IMG/VR virus record: IMGVR_UViG_3300036399_001501
Location: 1-38,839 of that record
DNA length: 38,839 nucleotides
Reading direction: 5' to 3' (one strand)
Source of the DNA: a virus
Each line of letters opens with the position of its first letter. The first letter of the stretch is position 1. Below the pieces are notes generated by a model. That model did not search any database, had not been told where the DNA came from, and was given only the letters and a program-made list of their open reading frames with translations. The translations under genes and the position numbers were made by a program. Positions 7,446 through 13,870 of the stretch are shown piece after piece.

Positions 7446-8486
7446 TTAGTTGAAAAGTGAGGCGACGAAATTCTCGGCGGCATCACGGTTTCCAGACTTC
7501 TTCAGGGCTTCAAGCGGATCGGATTGGGATTTGGTCTTGGGGGCGGCTGAGGGACTGACAACCTTGGGAGCCATAGTGGGCTTGGCGGCTGCCGGTGCGG
7601 CAGGCTTGGCCTTGGCTGTGGCGGCTTTCTTTTGGATGGCCTCGGCTTGCTGGAAGCGGAGGGCTTGTCCACGAATCGCGTCGCCTATCACGAGTTCCAG
7701 ATTCGGCAGCTTGCCGATGCCGGGATACGCTTTCAGCGTAGCCATCATCATCTGGCGGGCTTGGGAATCATCCTGGAACAACTCGGGGTAAGCCTGCCGG
7801 GCTTCAGCCTGGAAACTCTCGCGCTGGGCGAGGTAGGTCCGGCGGGCAGGCTCGGCCTTGAGGATCTGGCGGGCAAGGCGCAGGCGTTCTTGAAGCTCTT
7901 GCTTCGTAAACTTGCGCGTGCTGCCGTTTCCCATAGGCACTTCCACTTCGCCGCCTTCGTAGTCGGCTTTGGCAATGAGGTCGGGCACATTGTCGAGCAC
8001 GGTATTGGCTGCGGCCAGTCGGCTTTCCAGCGCCTCGGGCGTGGCGACATCCGCCAATGGGTCGGCGGCATCTTGCACCACGATAGGTTGGGCGCGGGTA
8101 AGAGCGTCCTTGGCGGCGGTGAGTTCGGCTTGCAGGCTGGTGGCTTGCTCCTCGGCGCTCTTAGCGCGGGCGGTGAGCTTGTCCACTCGCTTGGCGAGCT
8201 TCTTCACAGCGGGGGTTTCGGCGGCTTCGGGGTCTTCCTCTGCGTCGTCGTCTTCGTCCTCGGTGGCGTCTTCGGGTTGTTCAGGATCTTCCGTGGAATC
8301 GGCGTCCGTTTCCGGCGCGTCGGTTTCCTCGGTCTGGTCCTCGGGGTTTATGTCAGTAGTGGTCTCATCCGCGACTGCTTCCTGTGCGGCCTCTTCGGTC
8401 GCCGGAGTCTCATCAATGGTCGGGAGCTTGACTCCCAGCGCGTCGATGACTTCGCCGATGCTGAATCCTGTTTCTGTCTGTTCCAT
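7446..8486 (-). CDS. Scaffolding-like protein
   Basis: About 346 aa in three parts: an extremely acidic segment (residues about 25-95, rich in E/D/T), a predicted coiled coil (about 95-140), and a helical region followed by an Ala/Pro/Lys-rich basic C-terminal tail ending VASLFN. Acidic-helical-basic layout directly upstream of a capsid gene is typical of scaffolding proteins, whose C-terminal tail binds capsid subunits. I chose ATG 8486; an in-frame TTG at 8504 would add six residues. Function is by layout and position, not motif. Confidence 0.75.
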   Translation of the reverse strand: MEQTETGFSIGEVIDALGVKLPTIDETPATEEAAQEAVADETTTDINPEDQTEETDAPETDADSTEDPEQPEDATEDEDDDAEEDPEAAETPAVKKLAKRVDKLTARAKSAEEQATSLQAELTAAKDALTRAQPIVVQDAADPLADVATPEALESRLAAANTVLDNVPDLIAKADYEGGEVEVPMGNGSTRKFTKQELQERLRLARQILKAEPARRTYLAQRESFQAEARQAYPELFQDDSQARQMMMATLKAYPGIGKLPNLELVIGDAIRGQALRFQQAEAIQKKAATAKAKPAAPAAAKPTMAPKVVSPSAAPKTKSQSDPLEALKKSGNRDAAENFVASLFN

Positions 8487-8689
8487 GGTTTTTGTTGCGT
8501 CCAAGTCGCGGTGTCAGAACTGAGGTCTGGTGCGGGTCCGACATTTTCACGGGCTCGCGGCGAGCAGTTCAGCACTCGCGCTGATACGGGATATGCCTGC
8601 AAAAATTGCAGAGCGAAACACACCCGCGCCGGAACCGACCGGAACCGACAGAAAACGACTGAAACCGCCCGTAAATTTATTGCGGGATG

Positions 8690-8717
8690 ACCATTTTCGT
8701 GGCGTCAGGAAAATGGT
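8690..8717. other. Perfect 9-bp hairpin between 8717-8953 and the scaffold gene
   Basis: ACCATTTTC and GAAAATGGT flank a 10-nt loop, immediately after the TAA stop of 8717-8953. No U-tract follows on the minus strand, so an mRNA-stability or processing element is as likely as a terminator. The rest of 8505-8716 contains imperfect GGAACCGAC-type repeats and no convincing gene. Confidence 0.5.
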
Positions 8718-8953
8718 TATTTCTTGGAAAGGAATGCCTCGGCGCGTGTGCGCTCGATCTCTTCGCGCAAGGTGCGAAGGGCTTCCAAGCCGCCTGCGCT
8801 GTGGGCGAGCAGGCCGGGGTTCTGCGCCGTCTGCGGCATGCAGGTAATCTCGGCCGCGTCTTCGATGGCATCATTCAATTTGGCAATGACGGCACGAAAC
8901 CAAAGCTCCTCCGGCGGCACACACCAAGCGGTTTCTAAGTCTTCAGCACTCAT
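8717..8953 (-). CDS. Hypothetical protein, helical
   Basis: A 78-aa protein with a TAATG overlap to the upstream gene (its ATG at 8951-8953 shares a base with that stop). The C-terminal half is helical and acidic/basic (GGLEALRTLREEIERTRAEA). There is a CMPQTAQ segment but no metal-binding pattern. Position between the SSB-like gene and the scaffold, plus tight coupling, suggests a co-regulated DNA-packaging or head-assembly accessory. Function unknown. Confidence 0.6.
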   Translation of the reverse strand: MSAEDLETAWCVPPEELWFRAVIAKLNDAIEDAAEITCMPQTAQNPGLLAHSAGGLEALRTLREEIERTRAEAFLSKK

Positions 8954-9207
8954 TAAAAGGGAATGTCAGGAGACTCGGAAAGCGGCACGTCCACTTGCTC
9001 TGCGGCGGGCGCGGCCTCTGTTTTCTTCGCCTCAAAGTAGAGCTTGAAATACTTTTCTCCCGAGTCGCGGTTTGTGTTCACAAAAGCGCTGATCCAATAC
9101 GGCACGCCCTCAATCGTGCAGGAGCCTTTATGCGAAGGCTGCGTTGACTTTTCCTGATTCTTGTTCCGGCTCAGAGAGCCCACAAAGTCTGTGCGTTTCT
9201 CGCTCAT
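8953..9207 (-). CDS. SSB-like small protein with DIPF tail
   Basis: An 84-aa protein ending in acidic-proline PDIPF, like the C-terminal protein-interaction tip of single-stranded DNA-binding proteins. The body (TIEGVPYWISAFVNT, KYFKLYFEAKK) reads like an OB-fold beta barrel, shorter than bacterial SSB. The ATG at 9205-9207 is in an ATGA overlap with the preceding stop, which settles the start against the longer open frame to 9240. Inferred role: ssDNA binding or recruiting host factors via the tail. Confidence is moderate because the tail is short. Confidence 0.55.
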   Translation of the reverse strand: MSEKRTDFVGSLSRNKNQEKSTQPSHKGSCTIEGVPYWISAFVNTNRDSGEKYFKLYFEAKKTEAAPAAEQVDVPLSESPDIPF

Positions 9208-9356
9208 GCCAATTTTTCCAGATCGCTTGAGCGATACCAAGCGCGACTCCCGCGCTTGCGTATGGGTTTAATCAACGCACTTTCGACAAGCGTTCGGAAT
9301 TGTCTCTCAGTAACCCCAAGACGGGCCATGACATCGCGGCGGCGGAGAAGTTTCAT
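9204..9356 (-). CDS. Small helix-turn-helix protein (excisionase/MerR-like)
   Basis: A 50-aa protein: RRDVMARLGVTERQFRTLV forms a helix-turn-helix, followed by a wing-like IRKRGSRAWYRSSDLEKL. This is the size and pattern of excisionase-type winged helix proteins that recognise DNA through a minimal HTH. It lies directly after terminase, preceded by the TTGACAC/TATAAT box at 9366-9386 and ending in an ATGA overlap with the SSB-like gene. The frame is open upstream to 9689, but that part is antisense-like. Possible roles: packaging-site recognition, late regulation or excisionase. Confidence 0.65.
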   Translation of the reverse strand: MKLLRRRDVMARLGVTERQFRTLVESALIKPIRKRGSRAWYRSSDLEKLA

Positions 9357-9365
9357 GTTGTTTCC

Positions 9366-9386
9366 ATTATAGGGGAGGCGTGTCAA
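9366..9386 (-). promoter_or_regulatory. TTGACAC-N-TATAAT box (site 1)
   Basis: On the minus strand TTGACA overlaps the TerL stop and TATAAT follows after 9 nt, ending 9 nt before the ATG at 9356. It closely matches sites 2943-2963 and 34669-34689. No Shine-Dalgarno is evident between the box and the ATG. Confidence 0.45.
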
Positions 9387-11086
9387 TAGCTCCCTCCTGG
9401 GCGGGCTCGCAGCATGGCGGGGTCTTCGTAGCCCACGCCGGAGAGCGTGATGTAGCGGAGAATGTCGATCCAGTCTTTGGTGGCTCCCTTTTTGCCGTCG
9501 GCACCGGTCCATGTTTTCAGCGCATAGATGAGATTCTGACAGCGTTCGGAGATGTAGAGGCGAGGCGAGTTCAGCGCATCCACCGGCGCGTCTTCGTTGT
9601 AGGCGAGCCAATCGTTGATGAGCGTGACACCTTCCACAATCGCTTGCCCGCTGGTGGCGCGGAAGTCGAGGCCGATGCGGTCGCTGCATTGCTCGATGAG
9701 GGTTCGCACGCCTTCCTGCGTCATCGTCGGCGTGTTGCCATAGCGGCTATCCATCCAACGCTCGGAGGGCTCGGCGGAGTCGGCTTTCTCGGCAGCGTCG
9801 ATGATGCGTTTGTAATCCTCAAAGCCAAAGCCCGCACAGGCTTTTTGTGCGGGACCAGGGCGGCCGTCTTGCAGTTTGCCATCCGCCTCGGCCCACGGGC
9901 CGGGGTAGCCCACGCCCTCGATGTAGTCGAACTGGTCCGGCCACTCGCGGTAAATCCAGCACCGGCCATCCGGCGTGTAGCGGATCCAAAGCATCGCCCA
10001 TGTCTTGCCCTCGCCGGGGTCCACAAAATGAAAGACCGTGCCATCCCCCGGCACCTTGTCGGCAGGCACCACATGAACCGTGTCGCGGAATTTGGGAAAC
10101 ATCGACATCCGGGCCTTGGTCGGAACGCCATAAGCACGCATCAGGATGCGCTCGCGGTTGCTCCCGCGTAGCTCCGTCTCCATCGCCTCGGGGTTGCCGT
10201 AGGGATTGTCCGAAGTATGGAAATAAACCACGCGGGCTTTCTCGCGGGTGCATTGCTGGATGCGCGGCACTTGCTCCACGCCGATCAGGCTGCCCTCGCG
10301 GTAGCGCGGCAGGAGCGGCGCATCGCATTCCTCCAGCGTCTTTGCCCCGTCGAGGTATTCTTTGACGGTAGTGGTGTAGCCCTCAATCGGCGTGAAGCCA
10401 ATGCCCAGCTCGCCATCTCGCGTGAGCAAACGGAAACGCAACGCCTCCAGCCAATCCGGCGTCACCAATTCATCCGCCCATACGAAATCCAACTCCGAGC
10501 CTTCGATGCTGGTGACATCCATCGAGTAGAATTTGAACCAACACTGCGAGCCATTCGGGAGAACGAACGAGTTCTCGGTGAAACCGCCCTTCTGCGAGTA
10601 GGTGATATTTGCCACCGCGCCCTTCTTGAGCTTGCCGCTGGCGGAGGGTTTCCATTCTTTTGGCAAATACTCCCACAAATAAGGCTGCTGGCTCTGGATC
10701 GAAGCGGCCTCCGTGCTTTGCAGGCACCACACCTTTGCGCCGGGCTTATTGACCAGGTGTTGCATGGCCCGCCGCGCATAGTAGCGCGACTTGCCGGAGC
10801 GGTTGCCGCCGAGGATGAGAAGCTCCGTGACGCCCTTGGGAAAAAGCGCACGCAACTCCGAGAACCCCGCATCCGCCCGCGCCCAAGCCGGATTCTCCCA
10901 CCCGTAGCGCCAAGGGTCCTCCACCATGCGGGCAATCTGCTCCTCCCGCTCGCGGTGTATGGCGAGCAACTGCGCCTCAGTGGCTCCCAGGCGTCGCCCC
11001 CGATACTGCACGACAAAGGTGCCATCCGGTCGGCGGCCCTCGATGACGATTTCTGGAATGACCGGGCTTTTAGTTTGAGGAATCAT
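9383..11086 (-). CDS. terL: Terminase large subunit
   Basis: A 567-aa packaging motor. The ATPase half has a Walker A (GGNRSGKS, about 93-100) and a Walker B (LDFVWADE, about 199-206). The nuclease half has candidate metal-binding acids at D356 (FVDPGEG), D446 (MDSRYGN) and D538/D541 (KDWIDILRY), in the RNase H-like order expected. Length and layout match TerL. The ATG at 11086 overlaps by 4 nt (ATGA) the stop of a 60-aa gene, so the two are probably co-translated. It cuts and translocates concatemeric DNA through the portal. No clear small subunit lies beside it. Confidence 0.93.
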   Translation of the reverse strand: MIPQTKSPVIPEIVIEGRRPDGTFVVQYRGRRLGATEAQLLAIHREREEQIARMVEDPWRYGWENPAWARADAGFSELRALFPKGVTELLILGGNRSGKSRYYARRAMQHLVNKPGAKVWCLQSTEAASIQSQQPYLWEYLPKEWKPSASGKLKKGAVANITYSQKGGFTENSFVLPNGSQCWFKFYSMDVTSIEGSELDFVWADELVTPDWLEALRFRLLTRDGELGIGFTPIEGYTTTVKEYLDGAKTLEECDAPLLPRYREGSLIGVEQVPRIQQCTREKARVVYFHTSDNPYGNPEAMETELRGSNRERILMRAYGVPTKARMSMFPKFRDTVHVVPADKVPGDGTVFHFVDPGEGKTWAMLWIRYTPDGRCWIYREWPDQFDYIEGVGYPGPWAEADGKLQDGRPGPAQKACAGFGFEDYKRIIDAAEKADSAEPSERWMDSRYGNTPTMTQEGVRTLIEQCSDRIGLDFRATSGQAIVEGVTLINDWLAYNEDAPVDALNSPRLYISERCQNLIYALKTWTGADGKKGATKDWIDILRYITLSGVGYEDPAMLRARPGGSY

Positions 11087-11265
11087 GGGCGGGCAGGCTT
11101 GAGTTCATTTTCATGGAGGCTCAACCAAGCGACGGCCTTCCCAGCATCGCCGACATCATCGACCGTGACGCACAGGTCGGAGATAACCCCGGCATCTTGC
11201 AGGAGGTTCAGCGCATGGGTGGCATCGATCCGGCGGAAAGCGATGTAGTCGCGGAGGGAGTTCAT
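11083..11265 (-). CDS. Hypothetical 60-aa protein coupled to terminase
   Basis: The peptide (starts MNSLRDYIAFRRIDATHALN, ends in basic KPARP) is a small acidic helical protein. The ATG at 11263-11265 gives a compact gene whose stop overlaps the TerL start by 4 nt. The open frame reaches 11328, but its extra residues look like read-through of the preceding gene's end. It occupies the usual place of a small terminase subunit but is too short to claim that. Confidence 0.5.
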   Translation of the reverse strand: MNSLRDYIAFRRIDATHALNLLQDAGVISDLCVTVDDVGDAGKAVAWLSLHENELKPARP

Positions 11266-11266
11266 G

Positions 11267-11407
11267 TTATTTCCCGCAGTTGGGACATATCGCTTTCCCG
11301 TATGGAGTGTAATTGACCGACGATCCACATCGGTGACAAAACCCGATAAAGTTAATCAGTTTACGCCAATAATAGCGCACCCGATAGCCAAGAATAGTGA
11401 AACTCAT
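11267..11407 (-). CDS. 46-aa zinc-ribbon protein
   Basis: A very short protein with two CxxC knuckles (CHRC near residue 24, CPNC near 41), expected to bind one zinc ion. An Arg/Tyr/Trp-rich hydrophobic N-terminus precedes it. It starts at the ATGA overlap with 11404-11574 and has GGGAGGGCG as ribosome binding site. No DNA or protein partner is known; transcription or translation modulation is a common role for such proteins. Confidence 0.6.
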   Translation of the reverse strand: MSFTILGYRVRYYWRKLINFIGFCHRCGSSVNYTPYGKAICPNCGK

Positions 11408-11574
11408 TTCGCGCCCTCCCCACTGGACAATTCCTTTTTTCGATTGTGATAGAACACAAAAGGAATGGCGGGCCACACCAGCAGAATTAAAACGCTCCAA
11501 GTTAGGCATACGCCCACGCAGAGCGGCACGGCAAAGATACTTCCAATGGCATACCAAAACGGGCTTTGTTTCAT
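11404..11574 (-). CDS. Small membrane protein
   Basis: A 56-aa protein starting MKQSPFWYAIGS with two hydrophobic stretches (IFAVPLCVGVCLT and VLILLVWPAIPFVF) followed by a basic tail. The ATG at 11574 has GGAGG upstream. The C-terminus GEGAK is encoded by the Shine-Dalgarno-plus-ATGA junction of the next gene. Function unknown; a role in superinfection exclusion or the membrane is a guess. Confidence 0.6.
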   Translation of the reverse strand: MKQSPFWYAIGSIFAVPLCVGVCLTWSVLILLVWPAIPFVFYHNRKKELSSGEGAK

Positions 11575-11759
11575 TTTGCGCCCTCCTTCCATGTAAAAAC
11601 CGATTTCGTGTCGTATGGGGTCGCCAACTTCATTTCTGCGTATCCTCGTTTTATTGCTTCTTTTTTAAGTGGATCAACTGTAGTTATTAGCCCCAACAAC
11701 CCAGTGACAAGAATTCCTGTAAATAACCCGACCAAAAACGCTGATCCTGTATCACTCAT
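11571..11759 (-). CDS. Small membrane protein
   Basis: A 62-aa protein with one strong hydrophobic segment near the N-terminus (FLVGLFTGILVTGLLGLI), then a soluble helical tail. It begins at ATG 11759 with GGAGGGCG at the right distance, and its C-terminus KEGAK overlaps the next start by ATGA. Likely inserted with N-out or N-in single span; function unknown. Confidence 0.6.
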   Translation of the reverse strand: MSDTGSAFLVGLFTGILVTGLLGLITTVDPLKKEAIKRGYAEMKLATPYDTKSVFTWKEGAK

Positions 11760-12007
11760 TTCGCGCCCTCCTTGATTTTGTCGAGTTCGGCGCGGTATGC
11801 GTCGGAAGTCCCAACAGGGTCGCCGCTTTCCATTTCTTCAATCGCCCTCTCCGCAATGTCTTGCAGTTTGGCGTTTTGCTCCCGCGCCTCATCTCGCTCG
11901 CGCTTCAGTTCACGGGCATACTCAATGTCAACGCATGGCACTTGGTAGCCGTTGTCGTTGATCGCGTAGATGATTGGCTGGTCATCTGTCTTAAGCGTTC
12001 CGCTCAT
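11756..12007 (-). CDS. Hypothetical coiled-coil protein
   Basis: An 83-aa protein; residues about 30-60 form a charged helical stretch (RELKRERDEAREQNAKLQD) consistent with a coiled coil shared with the larger upstream gene product 12004-12528. ATG at 12007 has GGGAGGGCGGGAA just upstream. It ends KEGAK at an ATGA junction. Probably pairs with itself or its neighbour; no enzymatic motif. Confidence 0.6.
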   Translation of the reverse strand: MSGTLKTDDQPIIYAINDNGYQVPCVDIEYARELKRERDEAREQNAKLQDIAERAIEEMESGDPVGTSDAYRAELDKIKEGAK

Positions 12008-12528
12008 TTCCCGCCCTCCCTGCCGTAAATCGCGTTTTGGAGTCTGTGATATTCGCTGTTTATCAATATAAAACAACCGATTGGCAGTTGTTTGTTTATC
12101 GCAACCAATAGGCGACTCGCTGCGTCATGGACTTTTTGGTGGTCTTTGTAGGCTACCCATTCGCCAGCGGGAATTGCGGCTCGCGCCTCGTCTCGCTCGC
12201 GTTCTGCTTTTTCACGCATTTCTTGGTGGTAGTCCGAGTTCTGGCAGTAAAGCCGCGCCGTTTCCTCCCATTTGTCTCGTTCGCGCAAAGTGTTCATGTG
12301 CAATTCCCTCACCTCGTCGCGCTCGCGCCTTGCTTCCAGAACACGTTCGCCCTCCCTTAATGCTCGCTGGTGTTCTTCGTCCCAAGACGCAATGGCAACA
12401 CGCTCACGCTCCCGCGCCTCGTCGCGCTCGCGCTGCGCCTCGCGCAAAAGCTCCCATGCCGCCAGTTCGCACTGTAAATCATTCTCCCTCTCTGTGTTCT
12501 CTGTGTCCTCTGTGGTTAAATTCTTCAT
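12004..12528 (-). CDS. Coiled-coil protein whose N-terminus is repeat-encoded
   Basis: A 174-aa protein; after the N-terminal NLTTEDTENTERE, residues about 20-120 are almost continuous charged coiled coil (ERDEARERERVAIAS and similar heptads). The N-terminus comes from the dispersed ACCACAGAGGACACAGAG repeat at 12490-12519, fused in frame just after the start ATG at 12528. The stop of 12525-12770 overlaps the start (ATGA), which supports 12528 as the true start. The C-terminus GREGGK is again the Shine-Dalgarno junction. Function unknown; perhaps a structural bundle or scaffold for the neighbouring small proteins. Confidence 0.6.
   Translation of the reverse strand: MKNLTTEDTENTERENDLQCELAAWELLREAQRERDEARERERVAIASWDEEHQRALREGERVLEARRERDEVRELHMNTLRERDKWEETARLYCQNSDYHQEMREKAERERDEARAAIPAGEWVAYKDHQKVHDAASRLLVAINKQLPIGCFILINSEYHRLQNAIYGREGGK
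12490..12519 (-). repeat. Dispersed repeat copy A
   Basis: On the minus strand the copy reads as the TTAACCACAGAGG consensus followed by ACACAGAGAACACAGAG. Same orientation as the copies at 17454-17483, 32567-32598 and 36830-36860. Here it lies inside the first codons of 12004-12528. Confidence 0.85.
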
Positions 12529-12770
12529 AAATCGCTTTCAAAAGTCCGCGCCTTCACCACCAACCGCCGCGCATTTTCCAGCAGGTCAAAATAAACCTCC
12601 TGCGCACCAATATCCCGCGTGTATTCCGGAGGCTGCGCATAATGCAACACAGCCCGCAGAGTCGCCGCCAAGTCCGTTGCCAGCTTGCATGTGTGAGCCA
12701 CGCCCGGATGGTCCTGCCACTCACGGTGGCAGGACGGGCAGGCTATCGCTGAATCAGATACTATTGTCAT
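12525..12770 (-). CDS. Hypothetical protein with a zinc-finger-like motif
   Basis: An 81-aa protein with CPSC, then H and C (CPSCHREWQDHPGVAHTC) near residues 11-28, a possible zinc site, and a helical C-terminal half. It ends in an ATGA overlap with the coiled-coil gene. ATG 12770 lies immediately before the 85-aa gene. Probably a small DNA- or RNA-binding accessory; assignment tentative. Confidence 0.55.
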   Translation of the reverse strand: MTIVSDSAIACPSCHREWQDHPGVAHTCKLATDLAATLRAVLHYAQPPEYTRDIGAQEVYFDLLENARRLVVKARTFESDL

Positions 12771-12772
12771 AT

Positions 12773-13030
12773 TTAATAAATTGTTAATGGTTTCACTTCA
12801 AAAAGACTTAACTCGATGCGGTGAATCTCGCTCTCGATCTCCGCCAGCATCGACCACTGCTCGCGGGTGTAGGTGCCTGAAAACGGAAACGAACACTTAG
12901 AAAATTTGCCGTTTTCGAAGGTAATGATCACCTTACCCAAAGTGTCCGGACACTTTGGCTCAGGCGTGTCCGAGGTAAGTTGGAAATGATATTCCGTGAT
13001 GCTGCGTGTGGATTTGTGGCTGATGGTCAT
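12773..13030 (-). CDS. Hypothetical protein
   Basis: An 85-aa beta-rich protein (STRSITEYHFQL, GKVIITFENGK) with a helical C-terminal segment. Its coding sequence contains the 22-bp perfect palindrome at 12937-12958. Upstream of the ATG lies an A/T-rich stretch with GGAGTCCC some 18 nt away. No recognised domain; position in the accessory block. Confidence 0.55.
   Translation of the reverse strand: MTISHKSTRSITEYHFQLTSDTPEPKCPDTLGKVIITFENGKFSKCSFPFSGTYTREQWSMLAEIESEIHRIELSLFEVKPLTIY
12937..12958. repeat. 22-bp perfect palindrome inside a gene
   Basis: CCAAAGTGTCC followed directly by its exact reverse complement, no spacer. It encodes PKCPDTLG of 12773-13030. An uninterrupted palindrome of this length is much rarer than chance in this window and resembles an operator or cruciform site, but no protein is known to bind it. 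Confidence 0.6.
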
Positions 13031-13099
13031 GGTGTAAAAAAGTTTTTAAAAAAAAGGGACTCCATTTCAAAATTGCTTTATGTAAACGTTTCATTTTAA

Positions 13100-13870
13100 T
13101 TATTTAGCAATTCTAAGCATCGTGTCCGCAATGTTATCTAAAAAACCGCTTTCCTTGAGCGCATTAAGTCTTTCGCAAAGATCAACAAATTCTTTTAACC
13201 TAGCTATTTCTTCTTTGTAATCGCCACCTAGAAAAAACTGCCTTATTTCTTTAAGAGGCCCGGTCATTTGGGAAGTTTCTGTTACCATTGCAAACCTAGT
13301 AGCTCGAATATCTTCAAGGTGTCTTTTTGTATCTGCTCTAAACCTTTCCATATCTCCACCTATACCACCTGCAAGTTCATCAATAATTCTTCTAGCATCC
13401 TGAGCTGCAAGAACATTTGGACGAGTTTCTTTTGGAAGTTTTGCTATCTCATTGCAAATTGCAATCTTTAGATCGTCCATATTCATCATAGGTTGGCCAT
13501 TCACCATTATTACTTTTATACCTGAACTGCTGATGTATTCTTGATTAGGGACTATTGGAGCGCCGCTTCCGTTTATGTTTATAGTATTCATTTTTTTATG
13601 TTTCTTTTTGGTTGTGCGTTTGTGTTGTTGTTTTGGTATTTCCGAAAGTTTTTGTTGCTTAATTTCAGGGGGCTTTGCCCACCATGGAGCTGGAGCCGCC
13701 ACGCGGGCGGCGACTCGATCTATTGGAGTCCTTGTCGGGTTTCCTCCGTCTATTCTTTCTCGTGGTTTGGGTTTCCATATTTTGTGAGATTTTGGTTCTG
13801 GCATGAGCGCCGGTTTTTGCAGGACACGCACATAGTCGAATGCTTCCTGCAATGATCGGAACTCGCTCAT
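13100..13870 (-). CDS. Hypothetical two-part protein, AT-rich 3' half
   Basis: A 256-aa protein. The first approximately 100 residues are basic and Pro/Lys-rich, with a Lys/His-rich linker. From an internal Met (MNTININGSGAP, encoded at 13589-13591) the second part is a helical acidic protein with a clearly AT-richer codon use. It might be a fusion, or the downstream Met could be a second start. The stop-start junction with the helicase gene is adjacent (13871/13870). Function unknown; the compositional break suggests transfer of the second part. Confidence 0.55.
   Translation of the reverse strand: MSEFRSLQEAFDYVRVLQKPALMPEPKSHKIWKPKPRERIDGGNPTRTPIDRVAARVAAPAPWWAKPPEIKQQKLSEIPKQQHKRTTKKKHKKMNTININGSGAPIVPNQEYISSSGIKVIMVNGQPMMNMDDLKIAICNEIAKLPKETRPNVLAAQDARRIIDELAGGIGGDMERFRADTKRHLEDIRATRFAMVTETSQMTGPLKEIRQFFLGGDYKEEIARLKEFVDLCERLNALKESGFLDNIADTMLRIAK

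Noticed and set aside
6028-7449. Long plus-strand ORF of 473 aa opposite the capsid gene
   Set aside because: It is antisense to the capsid, phosphoesterase-like in no way, and rich in Val/Gly/His from antisense codons; no promoter or ribosome binding site.
7632-8690. Plus-strand ORF of 352 aa opposite the scaffold gene
   Set aside because: Its Ser/Val-rich composition is the complement of the acidic scaffold. No start signal.
9204-9689. 161-aa version of the HTH gene
   Set aside because: The N-terminal 110 residues are out-of-frame terminase sequence; the box and ATG at 9356 give the real gene.
12490-12519. CRISPR-type array from the CACAGAGG repeats
   Set aside because: Copies are single, far apart and partly coding; there are no regular spacers.
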